DNA of 64,000 nt, taken from NCBI RefSeq assembly GCF_002251435.1, contig NZ_NPJI01000013.1, forward strand, positions 239,514 to 303,513. The letters run 5' to 3'. Position numbers and translations under genes: made by a program. Source of the DNA: Prevotella sp. P2-180. GTDB lineage: Bacteria; Bacteroidota; Bacteroidia; Bacteroidales; Bacteroidaceae. Shown one piece after another: positions 37,323 to 47,200 of this stretch. Position 1 is the first letter of the stretch. Each line of letters opens with the position of its first letter. The notes below the pieces were generated by a model, which saw nothing but the letters and a program-made list of their open reading frames with translations, had not been told where the DNA came from and did not search any database.

Positions 37323-37426
37323 AGAATGAAGAATGAAGAATGGCTGCGCATGATATCTGCGTTTATCTTATTCTTCATTCTTCATTCTTCATTCTTCATT
37401 TCAAAAACATTCTTCACTCTTCATTT
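37310..37426. terminator. Large inverted repeat between convergent genes (heptamer-rich)
   Basis: AAATGAAGAGTGAAGAATG (37310-37328) and its exact complement (37408-37426) bound a region with further GAAGAAT/ATTCTTC repeats. The left arm overlaps the stop of the kinase gene; the right arm ends 6 bp before the RNase H stop. It can fold into a long hairpin in both transcripts. The same ATTCTTC/ATTCATC heptamers recur at about 39857-39912. Confidence 0.65.
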
Positions 37427-37431
37427 AAAAA

Positions 37432-37893
37432 TTAACTCTTCCTTCCGAAATCCGCCGGTACTTCTCCCCATTTCTTAGTCTCCCATTTTACTATGGGATT
37501 CTTGTATCTGTGTGTTTGTAGCCATCGCTCTGCACGTGCAATAACCTGGTAGAGATATTCTGTCTGTGGATTGCGTTCAAGCTTGGTCTTACAATTACAC
37601 TTGTTGACCCATAATATGGCATTGTAACTGTCGGAATATATCGTTTTTGTACTGTTGCCCATCTTGTCGAGAAGGGCTAAGGCATGTACGATGGCAAGAA
37701 ACTCTCCAATATTGTTTGTACCATGAACTGGGCCAAAATGGAATACCTGTGCACCTGTTGCCAAGTCGATGCACTGGTATTCCATCGGGCCGGGGTTGCC
37801 CGAACACGCAGCGTCTACAGCCCATGCATCCGCTGTCACTTCCATATTCAGCGGAAGCACCGTGTCGTGTCTATAATCAGGAGGATTTATCAT
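37432..37893 (-). CDS. rnhA: Ribonuclease H1-like protein
   Basis: 153 residues, a stand-alone RNase H fold without the N-terminal hybrid-binding domain. Acidic residues at the four expected places: Asp in WAVDAACSGNPGP (about 28), Glu in NNIGEFLA (about 65), Asp in TIYSDSYNAILWV (about 87), Asp in PADFGRKS near the C-terminus (about 149). It would cut the RNA strand of RNA:DNA hybrids. The short divergence from E. coli RNase HI (e.g. GPMEYQC) is usual for Bacteroidetes. It lies 32 bp upstream-side of argS and could share its transcript. Confidence 0.87.
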   Translation of the reverse strand: MINPPDYRHDTVLPLNMEVTADAWAVDAACSGNPGPMEYQCIDLATGAQVFHFGPVHGTNNIGEFLAIVHALALLDKMGNSTKTIYSDSYNAILWVNKCNCKTKLERNPQTEYLYQVIARAERWLQTHRYKNPIVKWETKKWGEVPADFGRKS

Positions 37894-37925
37894 ATTGAAG
37901 ATTGAAAATTGAAGCTTTCAATTTA

Positions 37926-39749
37926 TCACATTCTTTCTGGAACTTCAATACCCAGCAGGGCCATACCGTTCTTGATAATCTTTGCTACATTCTTGGCAAG
38001 AACAAGACGTATAGCTTTCTTCTGCGGGTCTTCTTCCTTGAGAATAGAGTAGTCGTGGTAGAACTGGTTGAACTCCTTCGTCAGTTCGTAACAGTAGTTG
38101 GCTATGCCGCTGGGACTGTAGTCTTTGCCGGCCTGTTCCACAGCAGCTCCAAACTCGTTCATCTTCTGGATAAGGTCTATCTCCTTTTGTGACAGCAGGC
38201 TCTCGCTTGTTGTAATGTCGCTGAGTTCCATCTGTTCATTCTGCTCTGCAGCCTTGCGCAAGATGGAGCGAATACGGGCGTAGGTATATTGAATGAACGG
38301 ACCGGTGTTGCCATTGAAGTCTATCGACTCTTCCGGATTGAACAGCATGTTCTTGCGTGCGTCTACCTTCAGTATGAAGTATTTCAATGCACCCATACCT
38401 ACTATGCGTGCTATCTCCGAGCGCTCTTCGTCAGTCATGTCGCTGAATTTGCCAAGCTCCTCGCTTGTCTTCTTTGCGTCGGCAATCATTGTCTCAACGA
38501 GGTCGTCTGCATCCACAACAGTACCTTCACGGCTCTTCATCTTTCCGTTAGGCAGCTCTACCATGCCGTAGGAGAAGTGTACGAGTTCCTTTCCCCATTT
38601 AAAGCCGAGACGGTCGAGAAGTATTGAAAGAACCTGGAAATGATAGTTCTGTTCGTTGCCCACAACATATATCATCTTGTCGATGGGGAAGTCCTTGAAA
38701 CGCATCTCCGCAGTACCGATGTCCTGTGTCATGTATACCGATGTGCCGTCGGAGCGCAGGAGTAGCTTTTGGTCAAGTCCCTCGTTGGTAAGGTCTGCCC
38801 ATACCGAGTTGTCGTCATGGCGTTCGAAGAGTCCTTTGGCAAGTCCTTCCTCCACCTTTGCCTTACCTTTAAGATATGTCTCCGACTCGTAGTATATCTT
38901 GTCGAAGCCTACGCCCAGCGCCTTGTATGTCTCGTCGAAACCGGCATACACCCAGTCGTTCATCTTTTTCCACAGGGCTCGAACCTCAGGGTCGTTCTGT
39001 TCCCATTTCACGAGCATCTCGTGTGCTTCCTTTATCAGTGGCGACTCCTCCTTTGCTTTCTTCTCAGCCTCTTCCTCGCCAATACCTTCTGCCATATATA
39101 GTGCCTTCAGCTCTTTCACCTCCTCGCGGTAGTGCTTGTCGAATGCCACATAGTAGTCGCCTATGAGGTGGTCACCCTTCTTTCCGCTTGTCTCAGGAGT
39201 CTCTCCGTTGCCGTATTTAAGCCATGCGAGCATAGACTTGCAGATGTGTATGCCACGGTCGTTTACTATGTTAGTCTTCACCACTTTGTTGCCGTTAGCC
39301 TCCATAATCTGTGCCAACGACCATCCGAGCAGGTTGTTGCGCACGTGGCCGAGATGGAGAGGCTTGTTGGTGTTAGGCGATGAGTATTCTATCATCACCA
39401 ATGGCGACTGTTCGGTAATGGCTTTCTCGCCAAATTTCTCTTCTCTGTTTATAGAGGCGAGCAGTTCAATCCAAGCTTCCTGGGCAATTACAAGGTTTAG
39501 GAACCCTTTCACCACGTTGAATTCAGAAATGGCCTTGCAGTTATCTTTAAGATACAGTCCTATCTCCTGTGCAGTATCTTCTGGCTTTTTCTTTGAAATC
39601 TTCAGAAATGGGAACACGACAAGTGTCAGGTTTCCCTCAAATTCACGCTTCGTTTTCTGTAGCTGTACCATCTTTTCGCTTATTTCCTGACCGTAAAGGG
39701 TCTTGACGGCGTCGATGACAGCAACGCTAATAATGCTTTCTATCTTCAT
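37926..39749 (-). CDS. argS: Arginyl-tRNA synthetase
   Basis: 607 residues, class I synthetase. N-terminal Add-1 domain, the HIGH-type motif in NKPLHLGHVRNN (about 132-143), the KMSKS-type loop GKMKSREGTVV (about 385), and a C-terminal DALR anticodon-binding helix bundle (about 490-607). It charges tRNA-Arg. Promoter TTTG-N19-TACCTTTG at 39792-39822 gives a leader of about 35 nt. Very secure. Confidence 0.97.
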   Translation of the reverse strand: MKIESIISVAVIDAVKTLYGQEISEKMVQLQKTKREFEGNLTLVVFPFLKISKKKPEDTAQEIGLYLKDNCKAISEFNVVKGFLNLVIAQEAWIELLASINREEKFGEKAITEQSPLVMIEYSSPNTNKPLHLGHVRNNLLGWSLAQIMEANGNKVVKTNIVNDRGIHICKSMLAWLKYGNGETPETSGKKGDHLIGDYYVAFDKHYREEVKELKALYMAEGIGEEEAEKKAKEESPLIKEAHEMLVKWEQNDPEVRALWKKMNDWVYAGFDETYKALGVGFDKIYYESETYLKGKAKVEEGLAKGLFERHDDNSVWADLTNEGLDQKLLLRSDGTSVYMTQDIGTAEMRFKDFPIDKMIYVVGNEQNYHFQVLSILLDRLGFKWGKELVHFSYGMVELPNGKMKSREGTVVDADDLVETMIADAKKTSEELGKFSDMTDEERSEIARIVGMGALKYFILKVDARKNMLFNPEESIDFNGNTGPFIQYTYARIRSILRKAAEQNEQMELSDITTSESLLSQKEIDLIQKMNEFGAAVEQAGKDYSPSGIANYCYELTKEFNQFYHDYSILKEEDPQKKAIRLVLAKNVAKIIKNGMALLGIEVPERM

Positions 39750-39791
39750 CTCTTTTTACTATAGTAAATCGTTAAATTTCGAAATCGTTGG

Positions 39792-39822
39792 CAAAGGTAC
39801 TGCTTTTTACTGAGACTGCAAA
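39792..39822 (-). promoter_or_regulatory. Promoter of argS
   Basis: Minus strand TTTG (39819-39822), 19 bp, TACCTTTG (39792-39799). Confidence 0.75.
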
Positions 39823-39856
39823 GAAAACATCCCATTTTCTTTGCAGTCATCCCTAA

Positions 39857-39912
39857 TCATTCATCATTCATCATTCATCATTCTTCATTCTTCATTCATC
39901 ATTCTTCATTCT
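39857..39912. repeat. ATTCATC/ATTCTTC heptamer tract
   Basis: Seven or eight consecutive 7-bp units alternating ATTCATC and ATTCTTC. The tract runs into the last codons of the GH5 gene. It is the same motif as in the inverted repeat at 37.3-37.4 kb. A slippage-prone simple repeat. Confidence 0.7.
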
Positions 39913-40864
39913 TCTCCCTCAGAGTTTCTCTCACAATTTTTCCCCAAGGCTTTATAAGGTCTTTGGTCCAGTTGCCAGTTGCCTTTGCTCTTGGCAGAAG
40001 CATGGAGCAGGTTTCGTTTTTGTCGCTCACCGACCAGCATACCCAGCTAATCTTCTTTGCCTCCATAAACTCAACCCACTCGTTCCATGAGCTCTTGTCG
40101 AGCTTTCCGTCGCCCGAAGCGTCCATAGAGGCACATTCTGAGATGAACACCGGAATGCCTTTCTGCATTGCAGCATCCACACGGTCGCGCAGGTACTGCT
40201 TGTGGGTTCCGGCATAGAAGTGAACCGTATACATTATATTATTATAGCCCTCAAGAGGACTCTCTGCCACGATGTGAATGTCTTGGTCCCAGTGTGGACA
40301 TCCCACGAGAATGATATTGTCGGGGTCGTATTTGCGTATCTCGTCAATCACCGCTTTTGAATATTCTTTCAGACTTTCCCACGAATCCTCCACAGGCTCG
40401 TTGTAAATCTCGTATATCACGTTTGCATTGGCACCGTATTTCTTCGCCATCTTTCCGAAGAATTTCACAGCCTCCTTGGTCTTTAGTTCGTGTGAGTGCC
40501 AGTCGATGATGACATACACCCCTTCCTTAATCGCCGCTTTTACCACGGGTTCGATGCAGTCGAGTGCAAAACTGGGATTCTCGAGATAGTTGTCTTCTAT
40601 CATTATACCCATTGCCGCACGTATCACTTTCGCGTTCCAGTCCTTAGCAAGCCATTTTACTGCCTTGGCGTTGTAGAATCTTGGCCATAGGTTGTGCCAA
40701 CCGAGACTTGCACCACGTAGGGTTACTGCATTCCCGTTCTGGTCGCACAGTTGCGTGCCCACTACTTTCAGTTGTCCCCACTGCTGTACGGGAGTAGGTT
40801 CTTTCTTGGCAAACGATGCTATCGTCATCATTGCCATTACAATAGCGATAATTGTTCTTTTCAT
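39899..40864 (-). CDS. Glycoside hydrolase family 5 (endoglucanase type)
   Basis: 321 residues with a signal peptide (MKRTIIAIVMAMMTIASFA). TIM-barrel GH5 with the acid/base Glu in VIYEIYNEPVEDSW (about 155) and the nucleophile Glu in PVFISECASMD (about 241); the early LRGASLGWHNLWPRFYN and IIDWHSHEL blocks are GH5_2-like. It should cut beta-1,4-glucan (cellulose or mixed-linkage glucan) as an endo-enzyme, outside or in the periplasm. No carbohydrate-binding module or T9SS tail is attached. The C-terminus (EKNEE) overlaps a heptamer repeat tract. Promoter TTTG-N19-TATATTTG at 40904-40934. Confidence 0.93.
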   Translation of the reverse strand: MKRTIIAIVMAMMTIASFAKKEPTPVQQWGQLKVVGTQLCDQNGNAVTLRGASLGWHNLWPRFYNAKAVKWLAKDWNAKVIRAAMGIMIEDNYLENPSFALDCIEPVVKAAIKEGVYVIIDWHSHELKTKEAVKFFGKMAKKYGANANVIYEIYNEPVEDSWESLKEYSKAVIDEIRKYDPDNIILVGCPHWDQDIHIVAESPLEGYNNIMYTVHFYAGTHKQYLRDRVDAAMQKGIPVFISECASMDASGDGKLDKSSWNEWVEFMEAKKISWVCWSVSDKNETCSMLLPRAKATGNWTKDLIKPWGKIVRETLREKNEE

Positions 40865-40903
40865 CTATATATTTTTGTTTGAGGTAAATATGCAATTCGG
40901 CTG

Positions 40904-40934
40904 CAAATATACAAATATTACGTTAAACCACAAA
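40904..40934 (-). promoter_or_regulatory. Promoter of the GH5 gene
   Basis: Minus strand TTTG (40931-40934), 19 bp, TATATTTG (40904-40911). The upstream box falls within a stretch (TTAAACCACA...) resembling one end of the MITE-like repeats near tcdA. A plus-strand TACCTTTG for the phosphoesterase gene lies at 41014-41021. Confidence 0.6.
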
Positions 40935-41054
40935 GTGTTTTAAGAAATAATTTTGTAACAAATATGACATTGCTTTTTAATTTTATTGCAGCGTGGGTGT
41001 AATTTCACTCCAGTACCTTTGCACCCGAAATAATATTATAAAACATAAATTGAT

Positions 41055-42032
41055 ATGAATACAGTAAATATTGAAATCAGACGTGCAGAGCGAAACTTCT
41101 GGGCTGTGCTCGCCACTATTGCACTCTCGCTACTCTTTGCCGCTACATGTAACGCACAAACTCCAGCCGAATGGAAATCGCTGAAGGGTGATGTAAGTGT
41201 CTTTATCGCCAACGACCTCGGACGCAATGGTTATTATGACCAAAAGCCTATTGCGGAACTGATGGGTGAAATGGCAGATGAAATAGGACCGGAAGCTATA
41301 GTGGCTACGGGAGACGTACACCACTTTGACGGCGTGGCCTCGGTCAACGATCCTCTGTGGATGACTAATTACGAACTTATCTACTCTCATCCAGAACTGA
41401 TGATCAGCTGGTATCCCGTGCTCGGTAACCATGAGTATCGTGGCAACACACAGGCAGTGATCGACTACTCAAAGGTGAGCCGACGCTGGCAGATGCCTGA
41501 TAGATACTATTCGAAAGTGTTCGCTGATGATGATGCTGGCACAACTCTTCGCGTGGTCTTCATCGACACCACTCCGCTCATCGATAGCTACAGGAGTTCC
41601 TCACGCTATCCCGATGCTGGAAAACAAGATGTTGACGCCCAACTGCAATGGCTCGACGCAACACTGAAGTCGGCTAAGGAAGATTGGGTGATAGTGGTCG
41701 GACACCACCCCATATATGCTGAGACAAGTAAAAGTATTCAAGAACAAACAGACATGCAACAAAAACTTCTGCCAATTCTACATAAATACAAGAATGTGTC
41801 AATGTATGTCTGCGGCCACATCCACAACTTCCAGCACATAAAGAAAAATGGCGATTCCATCGACTATGTGGTCAATTCTGCTGGCTCACTCTCGCGAAAA
41901 GTGAAGTCTATTGACGGCACTGTATTCTGTTCACCGTCCACAGGCTTCTCCGTGGTCAGTGCCACAAAACAACACCTCTCGCTCTATATGATAGACAACA
42001 AGGGTGTGGCTATACATCAAGTATGTAAATAA
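41055..42032 (+). CDS. Exported metallophosphoesterase, purple acid phosphatase-like
   Basis: 325 residues. After a cytosolic-type N-terminus of about 15 residues comes a signal segment (FWAVLATIALSLLFAATCNA, about 16-35). All calcineurin-like metal-binding blocks are visible: ANDLGRNG (DxG-type; about 54), ATGDVHHFDG (GDxxH), VLGNHEYRG (GNHE), VVGHHPIY (GHH), and YVCGHIHNFQH (GHxH). It resembles the tartrate-resistant/purple acid phosphatases and would hydrolyse phosphomonoesters in the periplasm. TACCTTTG box at 41014-41021, about 34 bp upstream. No functional link with its neighbours is visible. Confidence 0.88.
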   Translation: MNTVNIEIRRAERNFWAVLATIALSLLFAATCNAQTPAEWKSLKGDVSVFIANDLGRNGYYDQKPIAELMGEMADEIGPEAIVATGDVHHFDGVASVNDPLWMTNYELIYSHPELMISWYPVLGNHEYRGNTQAVIDYSKVSRRWQMPDRYYSKVFADDDAGTTLRVVFIDTTPLIDSYRSSSRYPDAGKQDVDAQLQWLDATLKSAKEDWVIVVGHHPIYAETSKSIQEQTDMQQKLLPILHKYKNVSMYVCGHIHNFQHIKKNGDSIDYVVNSAGSLSRKVKSIDGTVFCSPSTGFSVVSATKQHLSLYMIDNKGVAIHQVCK

Positions 42033-42049
42033 CTCAACTTTCGCATTTG

Positions 42050-42284
42050 CTCAACTTTCGGAAGTTATTTTAAACCACAGAGTTTAAGAGATAAAGAGTA
42101 TTTATACTAATGAAAGAGGTTGAATGCCAAGGCATTTAGAGCTTATAGAGAGCTGCGCATCATGTTTGCCGCATGGAAACTCTGTGTCCTCTGTCGCTTG
42201 CGACCTACTCTATAAAACCATAAATCTCTTTTTCTCTTTATCTCTTTGGTTTAAATAATACCCTTATACATAGAGAATTATCAC
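42050..42284. repeat. MITE-like repeat, copy 1
   Basis: 235 bp, about 85-90% identical to 43255-43470. Its core is bounded by imperfect terminal inverted repeats: TTTTAAACCACAGAG...AGAGATAAAGAG on the left, CTCTTTATCTCTTTGGTTTAAA on the right (read in parts). It includes GTCGCTTGCGACCTACTCTAT with a small palindrome. No reading frame. With copy 2 it brackets tcdA. Confidence 0.8.
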
Positions 42285-42362
42285 ATGAGAAACTTAAATA
42301 AATAATAAATTAACTTGTCAACCTGTTTTATGAATAAGACGATAAGTAGTCAACATAAATAG

Positions 42363-43163
42363 TTACACTACGTACACTTCATTAAGAATAAGTCCGGCGA
42401 TGGTGAGGCCGAAGATGGCAGTGATGTGCATCATAGAACCATTTGTCTGTGCCTTGCTCGAACACCATTCATGGTCGAGAAGCTTTGCATCGCCGGGACC
42501 ATTCTTAGCCTTGGGACACATACACTGCGTAGTGTCAAAGGTGGCGTTTTGGCCGCGGTTCTGAAGCAGTTCTTCGCTAAAGACACACTTGAACTTGCGG
42601 GCAGGCTTACGCTTCAGCTTGTTGAAGCGCTGACGCAGGGCGCGGGCAAGAGGACATCCCTTAACCTTCCAGAACTCAGCCACTTGCACCTTCGTGGGGT
42701 CCATCTTCAATGCAGCTCCCATTGACGAGAAGAAATGCGCCTTGCTGCGGCAGGCTAGTTCTATCAGGAGCATCTTGTCTTTGAGCGAGTCGATGGCGTC
42801 AACGATATAATCATAGCTGTCGAGGTCAAAATCCGCGGCAGTTTCTTCGCAAAATATCTGTTGCCTTGCATCTATGTCGGCAGAAGGATTTATCTCAAGA
42901 AGCCTGGTCTTGAGAGCCTCCACCTTCACTTGACCCACGGTCTTTGTGGTGGCCATAGCCTGACGGTTTATATTTGTAATGCACACACGGTCGCTGTCAA
43001 CGATGGTTACATGCCCTACGCCAGAGCGTACAAGGCTCTCTGCACACCACGAGCCAACTCCTCCTACGCCGAAGATGATTATGCGGAGCGAGGCAAGCTT
43101 GTCCATTGTGTCGTCGCCCATTAGCAGTTGGCTGCGTTCCAGTATTCCCTTTTCTATTCCCAT
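42363..43163 (-). CDS. tcdA: tRNA threonylcarbamoyladenosine dehydratase TcdA
   Basis: 266 residues, ThiF/E1-like fold. ATP-binding loop FGVGGVGSWCAESLVRSG (about 32-49), IVDSDRVCITNINRQ (about 55-69) and an Asp in YDYIVDAIDSLKDK (about 116-129). It cyclises t6A37 of ANN-decoding tRNAs to ct6A using ATP. Promoter TTTG-N21-TACCTTTG at 43195-43227. The gene sits alone between two copies of a 220-235-bp repeat in the same orientation, so it could be excised or duplicated by recombination between them. Confidence 0.93.
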   Translation of the reverse strand: MGIEKGILERSQLLMGDDTMDKLASLRIIIFGVGGVGSWCAESLVRSGVGHVTIVDSDRVCITNINRQAMATTKTVGQVKVEALKTRLLEINPSADIDARQQIFCEETAADFDLDSYDYIVDAIDSLKDKMLLIELACRSKAHFFSSMGAALKMDPTKVQVAEFWKVKGCPLARALRQRFNKLKRKPARKFKCVFSEELLQNRGQNATFDTTQCMCPKAKNGPGDAKLLDHEWCSSKAQTNGSMMHITAIFGLTIAGLILNEVYVV

Positions 43164-43194
43164 TTATCTTGTTGTTGCTAAATTAAATCGGCTG

Positions 43195-43227
43195 CAAAGG
43201 TACAAAAAAGGTATGAATAATTTCAAA
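43195..43227 (-). promoter_or_regulatory. Promoter of tcdA
   Basis: Minus strand TTTG (43224-43227), 21 bp, TACCTTTG (43195-43202), 32 bp before the start codon. Confidence 0.7.
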
Positions 43228-43254
43228 AGTTGAGTAAATAATGTTGTTTTTTAA

Positions 43255-43470
43255 CTCAACTTTCGGAAGTTATTTTAAACCACAGAGTTTAAGAGATATA
43301 GAGTATTTATACTAATGAAAGAGGTTGAATGCCAAGGCATTTAGAGCTTATAGAGGGCTGCGCAAAACCTCTTTTCCTCTGTCGCTTGCGACCTACTCTA
43401 TCAACAAAAAACTCTTTTCCTCTTTATCTCTTTGGTTTAAATAAAACCCTTATACATTGGGATTTATCAC
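43255..43470. repeat. MITE-like repeat, copy 2
   Basis: 216 bp, same orientation as copy 1 at 42050-42284. The left 120 bp are almost identical; the middle differs by a short deletion after GGGCTGCGCA; the right end (CTCTTTATCTCTTTGGTTTAAATAA, here in part) is conserved. No coding potential. Confidence 0.8.
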
Positions 43471-43544
43471 TTCAGATACTTGAGTTTTTTAATAGTAAGC
43501 ATGACAGTATTGTGAACTCTCTTTTAAATATTTACGAAGAAAAG

Positions 43545-43576
43545 TTTGGAGGAATGGATTATTCTTTGTACTTTTG
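43545..43576 (+). promoter_or_regulatory. Promoter of the FAA hydrolase - porU - porV genes
   Basis: TTTG (43545-43548), 20 bp, TACTTTTG (43569-43576), 28 bp before the first start codon. Confidence 0.75.
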
Positions 43577-43603
43577 CAATCGAATCTTTTATAACTAAAC
43601 ACA

Positions 43604-44221
43604 ATGAAGATATTTGCAATAGGTATGAACTACCTTCAACATACAGCCGAACTCGACGGTGAGGCTTATAAACCAGAGGCACCCGTGATATTCACAAAGG
43701 CCGACTCGGCACTACTTAAAGACCACAAACCTTTCTTCATTCCTGACTGGTCGAAACAAGTGGACTACGAAACTGAGATAGTGATACGTATCTGCAGACT
43801 CGGAAAGGGAATACCTGAGAGATTTGCCCACAGGTATTATGACGCCGTGACAGTCGGCATTGACTTCACAGCCCGCGACATACAGAAGGAGATGAGGGCA
43901 AAGGGTATGCCGTGGGACCTCTTTAAGGGTTTCGACGGTTCGGCTGCCATCGGCGAATGGATACCTAAGGAACAGTTCCTCAACGTTCAGGCTATACGTT
44001 TCCATCTCGACATCAACGGAAAAACCGTCCAGGAGGGAATCACTTCCGACATGGTGTTTAAGATTGACGAAATAGTAAGCTATATTAGCCGATTCTTCAC
44101 ATTAAAAACCGGCGATATCATCTATACCGGCACACCCGCTGGTATTGGCCCAGTGCATATCGACGACCATCTTGAGGGATATATAGAAGACCGAAAGGTA
44201 CTGGAGTTTAACTGTAAATAG
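43604..44221 (+). CDS. Fumarylacetoacetate hydrolase family protein
   Basis: 205 residues, the short single-domain form of the FAH superfamily. Metal ligands are suggested by YETEIVIRI (Glu-x-Glu, about 51-59) and the GIDFTARDIQKEMRAKG block (about 85-101, with Asp); the glycine-rich end TGDIIYTGTPAGIGPV (about 168-183) is the family signature. Members include acylpyruvases and oxaloacetate tautomerases/decarboxylases; the exact substrate cannot be told. It is cytoplasmic. It lies only 6 bp before porU and shares its promoter, an association often seen in Bacteroidales but with no known functional reason. Confidence 0.88.
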   Translation: MKIFAIGMNYLQHTAELDGEAYKPEAPVIFTKADSALLKDHKPFFIPDWSKQVDYETEIVIRICRLGKGIPERFAHRYYDAVTVGIDFTARDIQKEMRAKGMPWDLFKGFDGSAAIGEWIPKEQFLNVQAIRFHLDINGKTVQEGITSDMVFKIDEIVSYISRFFTLKTGDIIYTGTPAGIGPVHIDDHLEGYIEDRKVLEFNCK

Positions 44222-44227
44222 CCTCCT

Positions 44228-47200
44228 ATGAGACCATTTCATACCATAATGGCTGTCATAATATCAGCCTTCGCCTTTTGTCACGAAATAAAGGCACAAG
44301 ACTTCTTTAATCTCACTCCTGACCAGGTGAGGATTGACGACACTCTACCTGTGTTTCAACATAACGTGGAACTGGGCGAGAACTACAATAACCTTTCATG
44401 GCTCGTGGGCATAGAATATCCCGAATATCTCGATATGACAGACAACGACCTTCGGCGATATTTCAACCTTACCCGCGACACCATGCCAGAGACTCCCGAG
44501 ATAAATACTCACCTCTCCGTGACACGAAAGAAGGGAAAACTCACTGTCTCGTTCGTGCCCATAGTGTTCAAGGACGGACGGTTTAAAAAACTAGTGAGCT
44601 TCAAACTAAACATTCAACTCATAAAATCAAACCTTGCCAAGACAAGGGCGGGTGAGGAGGAAGAGGAGGAAAAGAGATATGCAGACAACTCCGTGCTTGC
44701 CAACGGCTCATGGGCTAAGATAAGAGTGGCACAGACAGGTATACACGAACTCACAGAGGCTACCATAAGGAAAGCGGGATTCACCGACCTCTCAAAGGTT
44801 AGGATCTACGGCTACGGCGGAGCATTGCAACCGGAAAGACTCACACTAAGCTACATGCAGTCCACCGACGACCTTCAGGAGGTCCCTTCCGTATATGTAG
44901 GTGGAAGACGACTGTTTTACGCTAAAGGACCTGTGACGATGGGCTCAGGCACACGCACACGTAACCCTTATTCCAACTACGGCTACTACTTCATAACACA
45001 AGGAGACACCGAACCGCTCACGGTGGACGAACAGACGTTCAAGGCTTCGTTCTACCCCTCAGAGGAATTCCGCAACACTCTCTATGAAGTGGACGACTAC
45101 GCATGGTATGCAGGCGGACGCAACCTCTACGACTCGCAAGCCTTCGGTACTGGGGTGAGCCACGACTATAAACTCTCGTCACATCCTACATGCACCTCCG
45201 GAAAAGTGACGGTGGCTGTTACCGCAGACCGCCAGTTGTCGGTTGCTGTAAGCGTAAACGGAAATGACGTGGGGTCTTTTACTACCTCAAACATAGGACA
45301 ATACGACAAGGCGAAAGTGACCACAAAATCTTTCATTGCCACATTGCAGGCAGAAAATACCGTGACCATAAAACAAAACGGGGAGGGCGAGATGAAACTC
45401 GACTACATTATCGTCACCAACGACTCGATAAGCCCCGCACCAGACCTTGCCGCCACACAGTTCCCGACTGCGGAATATGTTTACCGGATAACAAACCAAA
45501 ACCTGCACGCACACATGGCGGTGGACATGACCATCGTCATTCCCACAAGCCAGAAATGGCTACAGGAGGCAGAACGGTTGAAGACTTTACACGAGACACG
45601 CGACGGCATGACAGTGAGAATAGTGCCACTCGACGAAATAGAAAACGAGTTCTCAAGCGGCACACCTGACGCCACTGCCATAAGACGATATATGAAAATG
45701 ATGTACGACAGGGCACAGGGCGAGGACGACATGCCAAAATACCTGCTGCTCTTTGGCGACGCTGCATGGGACAATCGAATGAACTCACAAGACTGGAAAC
45801 GCTTTGACCAGATGGATTTCATCACTTGCTTCGAGAGTGAAAACTCGCTCAGTTCTACCGAAAGCTTCGTGACCGACGACTTCTTCGTGATGCTTGACGA
45901 CGGCGAACGACTTGTGACAAGCGGTCAGTATTCCGGCACACCCGATGTGGCAGTGGGACGACTGCCGGCACGAACGCTTGACCAGGCAAAGACACTCGTA
46001 GACAAGATTGAAAGCTATCTGTCTGACGATGTGACGGGGGACTGGAGAAATACCGTGGTGTTTATGGGCGACGACGGAAACGCCAACATACATATGGCAG
46101 ATGCCGACGAAGCGGCTGAGGAGGTGAGAAAACTCGCTCCGTCGATAGACTTGAAAAAGGTGATGTGGGACGCATACCAAATGGAGAGCGGAGCCACGGG
46201 CAACACCTATCCCGACGTGACTAGGCAAATAAAGCAATATATGCAGAGCGGTGCGCTCATTATGGACTATTGCGGACACGGCCGTGCCGACTGCATATCC
46301 CATGAGATGGTGCTTTCTCTCAACGACTTCTGCTCCATAAGGACAAAGAAGATGCCGCTGTGGATTACTGCCTCGTGCGACATCATGCCTTTTGACGGAC
46401 AGGAAGACAACATAGGAGAGACTTCGATGCTTTATGCCGATGGCGGAGCAATAGCTTTCTTCGGTACCTCACGCACCGTGTATGCCGACCGTAACAAGAC
46501 CATGAACATGGCATTGCTAAAATATTTGTTCACCAAGGATGCTAACGGCAACTATCCCACTGTCGGTGAAGCGTCCAGGAAGGCAAAGGAGGAACTGGCA
46601 ACTATGGTGCAGGGAGTGGTAGAGGGAAAATTTGAAGACCTGACAATTAACAAACTGCAATATTCTCTCCTCGGCGACCCTGCCGTACGACTGCACATAC
46701 CTGACATGACAGTTTCCATCGACAGCATTAACGGCATGCCTGTACAGAAGGACGGACTCGTTGTCATGGCTGCCGGAGAAAAGGTGAAGGTGACAGGACA
46801 CGTAGAGGGCTCCGAAGGCCTTGCAAACGACTTCAACGGCGTGGTGACGGCTAACATCAAGGGTACGCAAGAGAAGATTGTATGCCGACTGAACAACGAC
46901 CCCGATGCCGATGCTCCCTTTGAATACTACGACCGGACAAGCATCATCTATCGTGGCAGCGACAGCATTAGGGCTGGACGGTTCTGCGTGGAGTTTATAG
47001 TGCCGCGCGACATAAAGTATAGCGACTCGCCGGGACAGATACTTCTATACGCCAACGACAATCTCGGCAGACAGGCTAACGGCAATTCTTACAACATCGC
47101 CTTCAACGGCACAAAGGAAGAAATGGCCGATTCCATAGGTCCTTCCATATTCTGCTATCTCAACTCAAAGTCGTTTACCAATGGCGAAAGAGTGCATCCC

